Source: Kiritimatiellaceae bacterium (GTDB lineage Bacteria > Verrucomicrobiota > Kiritimatiellia > Kiritimatiellales > Tichowtungiaceae). Taken from it: DNA of 64,000 nt. The position numbers and the translations under genes were made by a program. The stretch is taken from positions 124,001 to 188,000 of the forward strand of contig JABFQY010000005.1 of assembly GCA_013141415.1 (NCBI GenBank), given 5' to 3'. Positions 17,201 to 25,796 of the stretch are shown piece by piece; positions within the stretch are counted from its first letter, which is position 1, and each line of letters begins with the position of its first letter. The notes beneath the pieces were generated by a model. That model was not told the origin of the DNA. It saw nothing but the letters and a program-made list of their open reading frames with translations, and made no database searches.

Positions 17201-18682
17201 ATCACCCTGTATAAAATTTCCGGCGACCCGCGTCTGACCAATGTGGATCAGGACAACTTCCAAATCGTGACGCAGTCGGTCAGTACGGCGGCGTTCTCGC
17301 AGGACTTCACGGTGAATATGAATACCGGCGGAACGACCAACGGGTTGCCGGTGGGCGGCATTTTTCTTTATGTGTTTGAAGGCGGCACAGCGGATACGCT
17401 GCCAGCTAATCCCCAAGTGACTGTTACCCGTGCTTCGACCCAGAACGATCCGCAGGATGGAAGCGTTGCAAACGAAGTTCGTTTCTCTGTGATTTTCGAC
17501 CGTCCGGTGACTGGATTTAACAGCACGAACGATGTGATCATCGGCGGCACAGCGTCTCCGCAGACGGTCGGTATCAGCGAAATCGCTTCCAGTCTGGGAA
17601 CTCTCTACGAGGTGGTTGTCAGCGGGATGCTTGCGCCGGGAACTGTAACCCTCAGTGTTCCGGCAGGCGCGGCGCAGGCGCAGGATACCGGAAACGGAAA
17701 TGAGGGTTCCGCTTCCTGTAGTGCGGCGATTAGTTTTTACCGCGGGCTGACTTTGCTGGGTTGGGAATTTATCAACTTGCCCAATTCGACGAATCAGAAT
17801 CCCAATGCGACGGTGCGGCACTCGTTCATGTTGCTGTCCTCGCTAACAAATGGTCCCGGATGCAAAACGAGCGCCAACAACTATTATAATGGCGACGGCT
17901 ACGCGATCGGAAATGTCACATCAACCAATCTGGATTTGGGCGATTATCTGACCTGGACGGTGACTCCGACGAATGGCTATGCGATGAAACTGATTTCGAT
18001 TCGGTTAGGGGCTTTCGGTTATATCGTGAGTAATGCTTATAATGCCCAGCTTCGCTGGAGCACGAACGGGTTTGCCAGCTACAATACAGTCAGTCTGGCG
18101 CCGACAAACCAGCTGGTCGGCGCAGGTTACCATGAAGGAACCGGCACGGAACTTACAGGGGATCTTAAAGGATTTACGGAGTTGCAGAACATCAGTCGTG
18201 CCGTTGAATTCCGCTATTATATTTGGAACGCCTCTGTTGCCGCCGGGATCGGCCGGCTGGGCGCGAATGCAGACACAGTGGATTTAGAGATCGTCGGCTT
18301 CGTGGCCCCGGAAGGGCAGCTTCCGGTCGATCTCGACAATGACGGCCTGCCGGACTGGTTTGAAAATCAGTACTATGGCGGCTTTACCAACGCCAATCCG
18401 TCCGCAATCACCTCCAATGGCTTTAATACCGTATATGAAGCCTATCTGGTCGGGATCAACCCCACCGATCCGGACGCCCTGTTTAAACTTTCCGGGCGCC
18501 GGAATGAACTTGGGTGGAATGCGGTTTCCGGCCGAGTTTATACTATTTACTGGACCAGCAACCTGCTCAGCGGATTCCAGCTGTTGGGAAGCAACCTGAC
18601 CGCATCAGGAATTTTTAACGACATCGTCCACAGCAACTGGCCTGCCGGATTCTATAAAATTGATGTGCATCTAGCACCGTGA
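14219..18682 (+). CDS. Giant secreted multidomain protein with glycoside hydrolase-like core, copy 1
   Basis: A 1487-residue exported protein with a signal peptide (cleavage likely after NGMA). In order it has a putative Ig-like domain (about 225-280, SLSSAGKIFGTCSTT) and a fibronectin III-like domain (about 300-345). A jelly-roll carbohydrate-binding-like module follows (about 395-545, ending DNVVVYNV). The central TIM-barrel-like region has IEMGNEPWN near residue 682 and VYEAGPSYL near 821, candidates for acid/base and nucleophile glutamates of a clan A hydrolase. After this come a beta-sandwich (about 1065-1165), a calcium-binding DLDNDGLPDWFE motif (about 1370) and a C-terminal 70-residue domain. 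The substrate is unknown; a plant or algal polysaccharide is plausible. Closely paralogous to the gene at 19535. Confidence 0.72.
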   Translation: MILMGNKLKIAGVSAVLMCGLNGMAADPARPAEFVIGQTVVRTNTVGFGAEISHPQTINNWTDNPGMEPLVAREYWEISGGGTNAIGSYADCNTRKSDSLCSGFYDGAHYRLYRENYTLGRIEKIAEGTVPAGGFLADGYMTVGSAGESIKTYAPNTDVADNYLIQNGETWYYAVKAHDINGNWSDFSAAVAGVTPQAGITNGPRIATQTVADPKVGTVYAESKPFETLSALGGTLPLSWTLVSGVLPDGMSLSSAGKIFGTCSTTNPVSFVVRVTDGESRTHERTFRMFWPDPAGDGAAPAAPTNVVTEARDGFVYIRWDTPAESDITDYQIYRSRVPVTSQTERIYLDASGAVVPVSGDLLFVEKEWQDAPAPELSSLRIVQYQGTTKWSPYGNKVSMVFTNHPGTLPAQFTNEYPGAGCLKVTTSTNELFGIWQYKTASTNGGSWSTAQFTPGQTYRMECWVYGEGLTNASLRFSYGSYTDQAVTGIVNGAWTKLSVNFTATNWVTKAGSVFGPYFRFQGPGSVYLDNVVVYNVNDPAGPCHYSQSVLDLWKDYVGQAAATNKGVLRVRYNTESFDHIMNPAVMSERGWDNTKGASKGDALHIHDALAIALATGTNAVTRSVPWIIASLEWSEADYVRLAEYLAGPAGTPYGDLRIAQRGGVTTPWIDEFRKIIIEMGNEPWNTGYFFGFRGGFTGESGRTYGRFCNYIWDYVWTNSPYMTDKLKPTIGTWTTSLETDGFSANARRECPRAKNMAMTMYLGGWEKGQDGQIGGTTWSDDGVQQWPIFVDRSGIGVISNAVAFQTLMAAEGLPFEWMVYEAGPSYLMNGLNNVTLTAEEQETSRRYGRTLAAGIGTLDYFLYGAYRNLHETSFFSFTQDAGLWGSHTYIWNGYRPHPAFLGLTLINNYVKSPSSMLLTAPLNVPSFDLSYLQDGVTQTKPGMSLASVYAFRDGNRYAVLLLNKKVDGVHSGYDFGDGTTPATVHLPFSNPSSITLYKISGDPRLTNVDQDNFQIVTQSVSTAAFSQDFTVNMNTGGTTNGLPVGGIFLYVFEGGTADTLPANPQVTVTRASTQNDPQDGSVANEVRFSVIFDRPVTGFNSTNDVIIGGTASPQTVGISEIASSLGTLYEVVVSGMLAPGTVTLSVPAGAAQAQDTGNGNEGSASCSAAISFYRGLTLLGWEFINLPNSTNQNPNATVRHSFMLLSSLTNGPGCKTSANNYYNGDGYAIGNVTSTNLDLGDYLTWTVTPTNGYAMKLISIRLGAFGYIVSNAYNAQLRWSTNGFASYNTVSLAPTNQLVGAGYHEGTGTELTGDLKGFTELQNISRAVEFRYYIWNASVAAGIGRLGANADTVDLEIVGFVAPEGQLPVDLDNDGLPDWFENQYYGGFTNANPSAITSNGFNTVYEAYLVGINPTDPDALFKLSGRRNELGWNAVSGRVYTIYWTSNLLSGFQLLGSNLTASGIFNDIVHSNWPAGFYKIDVHLAP
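16868..16980 (+). repeat. Near-identical tract shared with copy 2, at 22163-22275
   Basis: A tract of 113 bases with a single mismatch (16900 against 22195), including 80 bases without any difference. The surrounding regions of the two genes differ at many third codon positions. This suggests recent gene conversion. Confidence 0.7.
18476..18583 (+). repeat. Near-identical tract shared with copy 2, at 23777-23884
   Basis: A tract of 108 bases with one difference (18535 against 23836) encoding the start of the shared C-terminal domain. It is another candidate gene-conversion tract, or a constrained domain. Confidence 0.65.
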
Positions 18683-18764
18683 CAGTTTCGAATCTAAACA
18701 CCCCGGAAGATTTACCGCCGATTTTTCGTGTACATTGGCAATCGTTCGCGGTTAAAAACTCTCT

Positions 18765-19385
18765 ATGAGAAAAATCGGCATTATAGATTACGGAATGGGC
18801 AATCTGGGCAGTGTTTCCAATGCCTGTAAATTTTTGGGGCTGGACGCGGAAATCATCTCTGCGCCCGGTCAGATGGATTCCTGCCGTGCCATTATCCTTC
18901 CCGGCGTCGGGGCGTTTGGCGACTGCATGGCTCACCTCACGGAGCACGGCTTTGTTGCGCCGATTCAAAAATGGGTTTCCGGCGGAAATCCGTTCATGGG
19001 TATCTGCCTCGGTCTGCAGGCGCTTTTCCAAACCTCGGAAGAAACTCCGGACGTGGCCGGACTCGAAATTTTTAAAGGAAGCGTTAAACGCTTCCGGATT
19101 TCGCCGGAGCTCAAGATCCCTCAGATCGGTTGGAACGCGGTGAACCAGAAAAAGCCGGACTGCCCGATGTTTGCGGGCGTGGACACTGGCGCTTACTTTT
19201 ATTTTGTCCACTCGTTCTATGTCGCGCCGGAAGACGCCGACATTGTCGCCGGAGAAACCGATTACGGGATGAAATACTGCTCGGCGGTTTTGAAAGACAA
19301 CGTTTTTGCCGTTCAGTTCCATCCGGAAAAGAGTCAGGCCGTCGGCCTGCAAATGCTCAAAAACTTCGGCGCGCAATGCGGCTAA
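18765..19385 (+). CDS. hisH: Imidazole glycerol phosphate synthase, glutamine amidotransferase subunit
   Basis: The 206-residue glutaminase subunit that feeds ammonia to HisF in histidine synthesis. It is a class I amidotransferase: the nucleophile is Cys81 in GICLGLQ, the His-Glu pair is in QFHPEKSQ (about 187-193), and the oxyanion-region segment LPGVGAFGDCM is present. Length is normal. No other his genes are in the window. It stands alone between two nearly identical giant genes in the same orientation, so recombination between them would remove it. No strong ribosome site is visible; the ATG at 18765 fits the family N-terminus IGIIDYGMGNL. Confidence 0.95.
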   Translation: MRKIGIIDYGMGNLGSVSNACKFLGLDAEIISAPGQMDSCRAIILPGVGAFGDCMAHLTEHGFVAPIQKWVSGGNPFMGICLGLQALFQTSEETPDVAGLEIFKGSVKRFRISPELKIPQIGWNAVNQKKPDCPMFAGVDTGAYFYFVHSFYVAPEDADIVAGETDYGMKYCSAVLKDNVFAVQFHPEKSQAVGLQMLKNFGAQCG

Positions 19386-19534
19386 GGGAATCCCGAGTTT
19401 CGGCGTGCGGCAGATTTGCGCATGTGAATGCGCAGTTCATCACTTTCTGGAATATGGTTTTCGTGTTACATTAGCGGTGGAGAGGTGCCGGACAGAATTC
19501 AGGTCGAGAGCCCTCGAGTTGTAAGGTGAAGATA

Positions 19535-22500
19535 ATGCGCGGAATCAGTTTATATTCAATCGTCTTGGCTGGCGGGCTGGTCGGGTTTTCCGATGAGATA
19601 ACCCGACCTGCTGATTTTGTGATTGGTCAGACCGTTGTGCGTACGAATACGGTTGGGTTTGGGGCGGAGTTCAGTCATCCGCAACGGATTAACAACTGGA
19701 CGGATAATCCCGGTTTTGAGCCGCTGACTGCGAGGGGATACTGGGAGCTCAGCAGCGGTGGCAGCGATGCAACCGGAAATTATGCGGACTGCAAAACCAG
19801 CGACTTCGACTCCCTGAGTTCCGGTTTTTATGATGGGGGGACCTATCGTCTGTATCGCGAAAACCATGTGCTGGGCCGGATTGAAAAAATTGCAGAAGGG
19901 ACGATTCCTGCGGGCGGCTATATTGCATCGAAATATATGCAGGTGGGTAGCGGGGGGACTGCTGTAAGTGCCTATGCACCCAACACAGAAACCACGGATG
20001 ACTACCTGATTCAAAATGGAGAGACGTGGTATTACGCCGTCAAAGCACGCAACGTCAGCGGGAAGTGGTCGGAGTTTTCCGCCCCGATCGGCGGAGTGAC
20101 TCCTTTGTCATCGATTACGAACGGGCCGCGCATCAAAACCTCTTCCGTGGCGAACCCGGCGGTGGGTACGGTGTACTTGATAACCAAGCCGTTTGCGACC
20201 CTGTCGGCGGTTGGCGGCACGCCCCCGCTGAGCTGGACGGTTCCTTCCGGCGCTCTGCCGTCCGGTATGAGTTTGAGCAGCGACGGAAAGGTTTATGGAA
20301 CCTGTTCGACAACCGATGCGGTCTCTTTTGTTGCGCGGGTGACAGACAATACAAGCCTGACACACCAGAGAACCTTTAGAATGTTCTGGCCTGATCCGCC
20401 CTCCAGTTCGACAAACGCACCGGCTGCTCCGACGAATGTGACGGTGGCGGCGAATAACGGCTTTGTTCATATCAGTTGGGATGCGCCGTCGGCGGGCGAT
20501 ATTACAGACTATCAGGTTTTCCGTTCCCGCGTTCCGGCTGCATCACAAATGGAACGGATTTATCTGGGCACAACCGGTGCAGTTCCCATGTCGAACGACA
20601 TGTTGTTTGTGGATAAAGAGTGGCTGGAGGCTCCGCCGAAAGAAGCCAGCAGTCTGCGGACTGTGCAGTATCTTGGGACGGCATCAACGTGGAATCTGAA
20701 AGGAAGTGGTGCCGTGCAGCAGATTGTGCCGCATCCCGGTACGATTCCCGCGCAATTTAAAGATTCCGGCGAAGGGTGTTTGAAGCTTTCCACCAGCACA
20801 AATGAGGTGTTCGGGATATTCATTTATAAAGTTGCCGGAGTGTCGAATGATTTCTGGAGTGTAAATCAGTTTACTCCGGGGCAGACCTACCGGATGGAAT
20901 GCTGGGTGTACGGGGAAGGCATGACCAACAACACAGTGCAGTTTAAATATAACAATTACACGGATCAAACGGTGACCGGTGTTGTCAACGGAGTCTGGAC
21001 AAAGCTTTCGGCTGATTTCACTGTGACGAACTGGGTTTATGCTACTGGATCGGCTTTCGGGCCGAACTTCTGGTTTAAAGGGCCGGGCACAGTGTATGTC
21101 GATAATGCAGTAGTCTATAACGTGAACGATCCGGCCGGCCCGTGCCATTATTCCCAGAGCGTTTTGGATTTGTGGAAAAACTACGTCGGTTCGGCCAGTG
21201 CCACGAATAAAGGGGTGCTACGGGTGCGCTACAACACCCAATCCTTCGACCACATTATGAACCCGGCGGTGATGTCTCAAAGAGGATGGGGGAATACTGG
21301 GGGTGCCGATAAAACAGATCCCTTGCACATCCACGACGCATTGGCCATAGCGCTGGCAACCGGAACGAACGCAACCGCGCGAACAGTTCCATGGATCATC
21401 GCCAGTTTGGAATGGACAGAAACCGATTATGCCAAGCTGGTGGAATACCTCGCCGGCCCGTCGGGAACGCCTTACGGCGATTTGCGAATTTCACAGCGTG
21501 GCGGCGTTACGACGCCGTGGACCACTGAGTTCCGTAAAATTGTCATCGAAATGGGTAACGAGCCTTGGAACACCGGTTATTTCTTCGGTTTCCGCGGAGG
21601 ATTTTCCGGTGAATCCGGCCGTACCTACGGACGCTTCTGCAATTACATCTGGGACTATGTTTGGACGAATTCTCCATACATGACAGATAAGATTCGTCCG
21701 GTAGTTGTAGCTTGGGCTGGCGCAATGGCGACAAACCAATTCACGGCGGAAGCCCGCCGCGCATGTCCGCGAGCAAAAGACGTTTCAGTGACGATGTATC
21801 TGGGCGGATGGGAAAAAGGGCAGGAGGGACAGATTGGCGGAACCACCTGGAGCGATGATGGCGTACAGCAGTGGCCGGTTTTCCTCGACCGTTCCGGATC
21901 TTCTTCAATCAGTAATTATGTTTCATTACAGGCGGCGATGGCGGCGGAGGGACGTCCGTTCGATTGGCTGGTTTACGAAGGCGGGCCGAGTTATCTGATG
22001 AACGGACTGAATAATGTTACCCTGACAGCAGAGGAACAGGAAATCTCCAGACGCTACGGGCGCACACTGGCCGCCGGCATCGGGACGCTCGACTACTTTT
22101 TATACGGCGCTTACCGGAATCTTCAGGAGACGTCTTTTTTCTGCTTCAATCAGGATGCCGGACTTTGGGGATCGCATACCTACATATGGAACGGTTACCG
22201 CCCGCATCCAGCCTTTCTCGGCCTGACGCTGATTAACAACTACGTCAAAAGTCCGTCCTCCATGCTGCTGACCGCTCCGCTGAGCGTGCCGTCGTTTGAT
22301 CTCTCCTATTTACAGGACGGAGAGACGCTGGTGAAGCCGGACATGAGCCTGGCATCGGTCTATGCATTCCGAAACGGCAGTCGCTATGCGGTGCTGCTGA
22401 TCAATAAGAAAGTGGACGGGGTGCACAGCGGGTACGATTTTGGTGACGGAACCACTCCGGCGACAGTTCATCTGCCGTTCAGCAATCCAAGTTCGATCAC

Positions 22501-23983
22501 CCTGTATAAAATTTCCGGCGACCCGCGTCTGACCAATGTGGATCAAGAAAATTTTCAGATCGTCACGCAGTCGGTCAGCACAGCGGCGTTCTCGAAGGAC
22601 TTCACGGTGAATGCCAGTACCGGCGGAACGACCAATGGACTGCCGGTGGGCGGGGTTTTTCTCTATGTATTTGAAGGCGGCACAGCGGATACGCTGCCAG
22701 CTAATCCGCAGGTAACAGTTGTCCGGGCATCAACCCAGACCGATCCTCAGGACGGAAGCGTTGCGAATGAAGTCCGTTTCTCCGTGCTTTTCGACCGTCC
22801 GGTGACTGGATTTAACAGTACGAACGATGTGATTGTTGGCGGCACCGCGTCTCCGCAGACGGTCAGTATCAACGAGATTTCTTCCAGTCTGGGAACTCTT
22901 TACGAAGTGGTTGTCAGCGGAATGCTTTCGCCGGGAACTGTGACGCTTAGCGTTCCGTCCGGCGCGGCGCAGGCGCAGGATACCGGAAACGGAAATGATG
23001 TTTCCGCTTCCTGTAGCGCGGCGATCAATTTTTATCATGGTCTCACTTTGCTTGGCTGGGAGTTCATCAATCGGCTCGATCTATCGACCAATCTTCCATA
23101 TCAAAACCCTAATGCCACGGTACGGCATCCATTCATACTGATGTCCTCACTGACGAATGGTCCCGGATGCAAAACAAGCGTCAATAGCTATTACAACGAC
23201 GATGGCTATGCGGTCGTAAACATCAATTCGACAAATTTGGATCTGGGCGATTATCTGACCTGGACGGTAGCTCCGACGAATGGACATGCAATGAGACTGA
23301 TGTCTATCCGGCTTGGAGCCTTCGGGCCGTCAGCAAGTCCCTACAAAATCCAGCTCCGCTGGAGTACAAACGGATTTGCCAGCTACAATACGGTTAACCT
23401 GACTCCGACAAACCAGTTGATCGGCTCGACAACTGGCACGGAGCTTCAGAGCAGTCTTATGGGATTCGCCGGACTGCAGGACATCAGGAATGCAGTCGAA
23501 TTCCGTTATTACATTTGGTCGGACACCAGTGCCGGTACCGCTGGAGGAATCGGTCGGCTGGGTGCGAATGCTGACACTCTGGATTTGGAAATCAAAGGGA
23601 TCGTGGCGGAAGAGGGAATGCTGCCGGTGGACATGGATGGCGACGGCCTGCCGGACTGGTTTGAAAATCAGTATTACGGAAGCTTTGTTGGCGCCGACCC
23701 GAATGCGATGGCGGCCAACGGCTTTAACACCGTGTACGAGGCTTATCTCGCCGGACTCAATCCCACCGATCCGTCAGCCCTGTTTAAACTTTCCGGGCGC
23801 CGGAATGAACTTGGGTGGAATGCGGTTTCCGGCCGGGTTTATACTATTTACTGGACCAGCAACCTGCTCAGCGGATTCCAGCTGCTGGAAAGCAACCTGC
23901 CGGCATCAGGAATTTTCAATGACATCGGCCACAGCAACTGGTCGGCCGGATTTTATAAGATTGATGTGCATCTGGCAGAATAA
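19535..23983 (+). CDS. Giant secreted multidomain protein with glycoside hydrolase-like core, copy 2
   Basis: A 1482-residue paralogue of the gene at 14219 with the same domain order: signal peptide, Ig-like and fibronectin III-like domains and carbohydrate-binding-like module. The hydrolase-like core (IEMGNEPWN and VYEGGPSYL, so the second candidate Glu is kept), beta-sandwich, calcium motif DMDGDGLPDWFE and C-terminal domain follow. I use the ATG at 19535 because AAGGTG lies six bases upstream; GTG at 19526 is the longer option. Most residues match copy 1, with differences in surface stretches, and some DNA tracts are nearly identical. The two may have divided substrates. A beta-glycosidase or related exo-enzyme role is inferred only. 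Confidence 0.72.
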   Translation: MRGISLYSIVLAGGLVGFSDEITRPADFVIGQTVVRTNTVGFGAEFSHPQRINNWTDNPGFEPLTARGYWELSSGGSDATGNYADCKTSDFDSLSSGFYDGGTYRLYRENHVLGRIEKIAEGTIPAGGYIASKYMQVGSGGTAVSAYAPNTETTDDYLIQNGETWYYAVKARNVSGKWSEFSAPIGGVTPLSSITNGPRIKTSSVANPAVGTVYLITKPFATLSAVGGTPPLSWTVPSGALPSGMSLSSDGKVYGTCSTTDAVSFVARVTDNTSLTHQRTFRMFWPDPPSSSTNAPAAPTNVTVAANNGFVHISWDAPSAGDITDYQVFRSRVPAASQMERIYLGTTGAVPMSNDMLFVDKEWLEAPPKEASSLRTVQYLGTASTWNLKGSGAVQQIVPHPGTIPAQFKDSGEGCLKLSTSTNEVFGIFIYKVAGVSNDFWSVNQFTPGQTYRMECWVYGEGMTNNTVQFKYNNYTDQTVTGVVNGVWTKLSADFTVTNWVYATGSAFGPNFWFKGPGTVYVDNAVVYNVNDPAGPCHYSQSVLDLWKNYVGSASATNKGVLRVRYNTQSFDHIMNPAVMSQRGWGNTGGADKTDPLHIHDALAIALATGTNATARTVPWIIASLEWTETDYAKLVEYLAGPSGTPYGDLRISQRGGVTTPWTTEFRKIVIEMGNEPWNTGYFFGFRGGFSGESGRTYGRFCNYIWDYVWTNSPYMTDKIRPVVVAWAGAMATNQFTAEARRACPRAKDVSVTMYLGGWEKGQEGQIGGTTWSDDGVQQWPVFLDRSGSSSISNYVSLQAAMAAEGRPFDWLVYEGGPSYLMNGLNNVTLTAEEQEISRRYGRTLAAGIGTLDYFLYGAYRNLQETSFFCFNQDAGLWGSHTYIWNGYRPHPAFLGLTLINNYVKSPSSMLLTAPLSVPSFDLSYLQDGETLVKPDMSLASVYAFRNGSRYAVLLINKKVDGVHSGYDFGDGTTPATVHLPFSNPSSITLYKISGDPRLTNVDQENFQIVTQSVSTAAFSKDFTVNASTGGTTNGLPVGGVFLYVFEGGTADTLPANPQVTVVRASTQTDPQDGSVANEVRFSVLFDRPVTGFNSTNDVIVGGTASPQTVSINEISSSLGTLYEVVVSGMLSPGTVTLSVPSGAAQAQDTGNGNDVSASCSAAINFYHGLTLLGWEFINRLDLSTNLPYQNPNATVRHPFILMSSLTNGPGCKTSVNSYYNDDGYAVVNINSTNLDLGDYLTWTVAPTNGHAMRLMSIRLGAFGPSASPYKIQLRWSTNGFASYNTVNLTPTNQLIGSTTGTELQSSLMGFAGLQDIRNAVEFRYYIWSDTSAGTAGGIGRLGANADTLDLEIKGIVAEEGMLPVDMDGDGLPDWFENQYYGSFVGADPNAMAANGFNTVYEAYLAGLNPTDPSALFKLSGRRNELGWNAVSGRVYTIYWTSNLLSGFQLLESNLPASGIFNDIGHSNWSAGFYKIDVHLAE

Positions 23984-24047
23984 TCTTTGCCTGCGTGTCG
24001 TCTGATTGACACACCATGGTTGCAAAGGTACAGTTTGCGCCTTATTT

Positions 24048-25769
24048 ATGAAAAACGACCTTCAACTTGAAACGCTTCGGCACAGCACGGCCCATGTTAT
24101 GGCCGCCGCTGTTTGTCGGCTTTACGAAAACGTTCACCTCGACATCGGTCCTTCGACCGACGACGGCTTCTACTACGACTTCGATTTGACCCAGCGCCTG
24201 ACGCCAGAAGATTTTTCGGCGATTGAAGCGGAGATGGCGAAGATCGTCGCTGAAGACCTGCCGTTTGAGCGGATTGAAGTCAGCCGCGCCGAAGCCGTGA
24301 AGATGCTGGCCGGTCAGAAATACAAACTCGAACGACTGGCCGATATTCCCGAAGGCGACGCGATCAGCTTTTACAAATGCGGAACGTTCTTCGACCTTTG
24401 TCGCGGCCCGCATGTCGAAAGCACCGGAAAAATCCGCGCGTTCAAACTGCTGAGTCTGGCCGGTTCCTACTATCGCGGCAAAGAAACCAACCCGATGCTT
24501 CAGCGCATCAACGGCACGGCGTTCACCAACGACAAGCAGCTCGGTCTTTACCTGAAGCAACTCGAAGAAGCCAAGCTGCGCGACCACCGCAAGCTGGGTA
24601 AAGAACTCGATCTGTTCAGCGTACACGAAGAAGTCGGCCCGGGGCTGATTCACTGGCACCCGAAGGGCGCGCGTATCCGTTCGCTGATTGAAGAGTTCTG
24701 GCGGCAGGAGCATTTCCGCAATGGCTACGAACTTCTTTACACTCCGCACGTCGGCAAGGCCAACCTCTGGCAGACCTCCGGCCACCTCGATTTCTATAAA
24801 GAAGGCATGTATGCCCCGATGGAAATCGACAAGTCGGACTATTACGTCAAGCCGATGAACTGTCCGTTCCATATCAATATTTACAAGTCCGACATCCGTT
24901 CCTACCGCGATCTGCCGCTACGCTGGGCCGAGCTGGGCACCGTGTACCGCTACGAAAAAGCGGGTGTGCTTCACGGCTTGCTCCGCGTTCGCGGCTTCAC
25001 GCAGGACGATGCGCATATTTTCTGCACACCGGATCAGATTGAGGACGAAATTAAGGAAGTGCTCCGCTTCTCAACCTTCATCTGGAAAACCTTCGGCTTC
25101 GAAAGCATCACCGCCTACCTTTCCACGCGGCCCGAAAAAGCCGTTGGCGATCCGGCCCGCTGGGAGCAGGCAACCGCTTCACTTGAATCTGCGCTCAAGG
25201 CGTCGGGTCTTCCTTATGAAGTGGATGAAGGCGGCGGTGCCTTCTACGGCCCGAAGATTGACCTGAAGATTAAGGATGCGATTGGCCGCGAATGGCAGAT
25301 GAGCACGATCCAGTTTGACTTTAACCTGCCCGACCGTTTTGACCTCAGCTACGTCGGCGAAGACGGTGAAAAACACCGGCCCTATATGGTGCACCGCGCG
25401 CTGTTTGGAAGCATTGAGCGTTTCTTTGGCATTCTGGTTGAGCACTACAGCGGTGCCTTTCCGGCCTGGCTCGCGCCGGAGCAGGTTCGCGTCCTCCCCC
25501 TTTCAGAAGATCAGACGGTCGTTGCCGCCGAAATGGCTGCGGCGCTTCGCCAGCAGGATATTCGCGCAACAGTTGACCGTAAGTCCGGCAAGATCGGCGC
25601 GAAGATCCGCAATGCGCAAATGGATAAAGTGCCGTACATGCTGGTGCTGGGTGCCAAAGAAATCGAGAGCGGCACCGTGGCGGTGCGCGACCGGACCGGC
25701 GCTCAGGAAGTCATGACTCTGGCTGATTTTGTTGGAAAAATTAAACAGGCTGTGCAAAGTAGAGCCTGA
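24048..25769 (+). CDS. thrS: Threonyl-tRNA synthetase, form without TGS domain
   Basis: Class II synthetase that charges tRNA-Thr. The start at 24048 (MKNDLQLETLRHSTAHV) gives 573 residues against about 640 in most bacteria; the missing part is the N-terminal TGS domain. The editing domain begins directly with the HSTAH zinc-type motif and keeps the YKCGTFFDLCRGPH segment. The catalytic core has MNCPFHI, the motif 2 loop RYEKAGVLHGLLRVRGFTQD and the C-terminal anticodon-binding domain. The frame extends upstream to 24006 without adding a TGS domain. It precedes infC, the usual pairing. No clear ribosome site. Confidence 0.94.
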   Translation: MKNDLQLETLRHSTAHVMAAAVCRLYENVHLDIGPSTDDGFYYDFDLTQRLTPEDFSAIEAEMAKIVAEDLPFERIEVSRAEAVKMLAGQKYKLERLADIPEGDAISFYKCGTFFDLCRGPHVESTGKIRAFKLLSLAGSYYRGKETNPMLQRINGTAFTNDKQLGLYLKQLEEAKLRDHRKLGKELDLFSVHEEVGPGLIHWHPKGARIRSLIEEFWRQEHFRNGYELLYTPHVGKANLWQTSGHLDFYKEGMYAPMEIDKSDYYVKPMNCPFHINIYKSDIRSYRDLPLRWAELGTVYRYEKAGVLHGLLRVRGFTQDDAHIFCTPDQIEDEIKEVLRFSTFIWKTFGFESITAYLSTRPEKAVGDPARWEQATASLESALKASGLPYEVDEGGGAFYGPKIDLKIKDAIGREWQMSTIQFDFNLPDRFDLSYVGEDGEKHRPYMVHRALFGSIERFFGILVEHYSGAFPAWLAPEQVRVLPLSEDQTVVAAEMAAALRQQDIRATVDRKSGKIGAKIRNAQMDKVPYMLVLGAKEIESGTVAVRDRTGAQEVMTLADFVGKIKQAVQSRA

Positions 25770-25796
25770 TTTAGAGAAAGCAACCGGGAGGAAGTT

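Noticed and set aside
16868-23884. The giant-gene repeats as a possible assembly duplication
   Set aside because: The copies differ throughout, including insertions and many amino acids, so they are true paralogues.
24042-24872. A 276-codon minus-strand frame
   Set aside because: It is antisense to thrS, whose motifs are certain.
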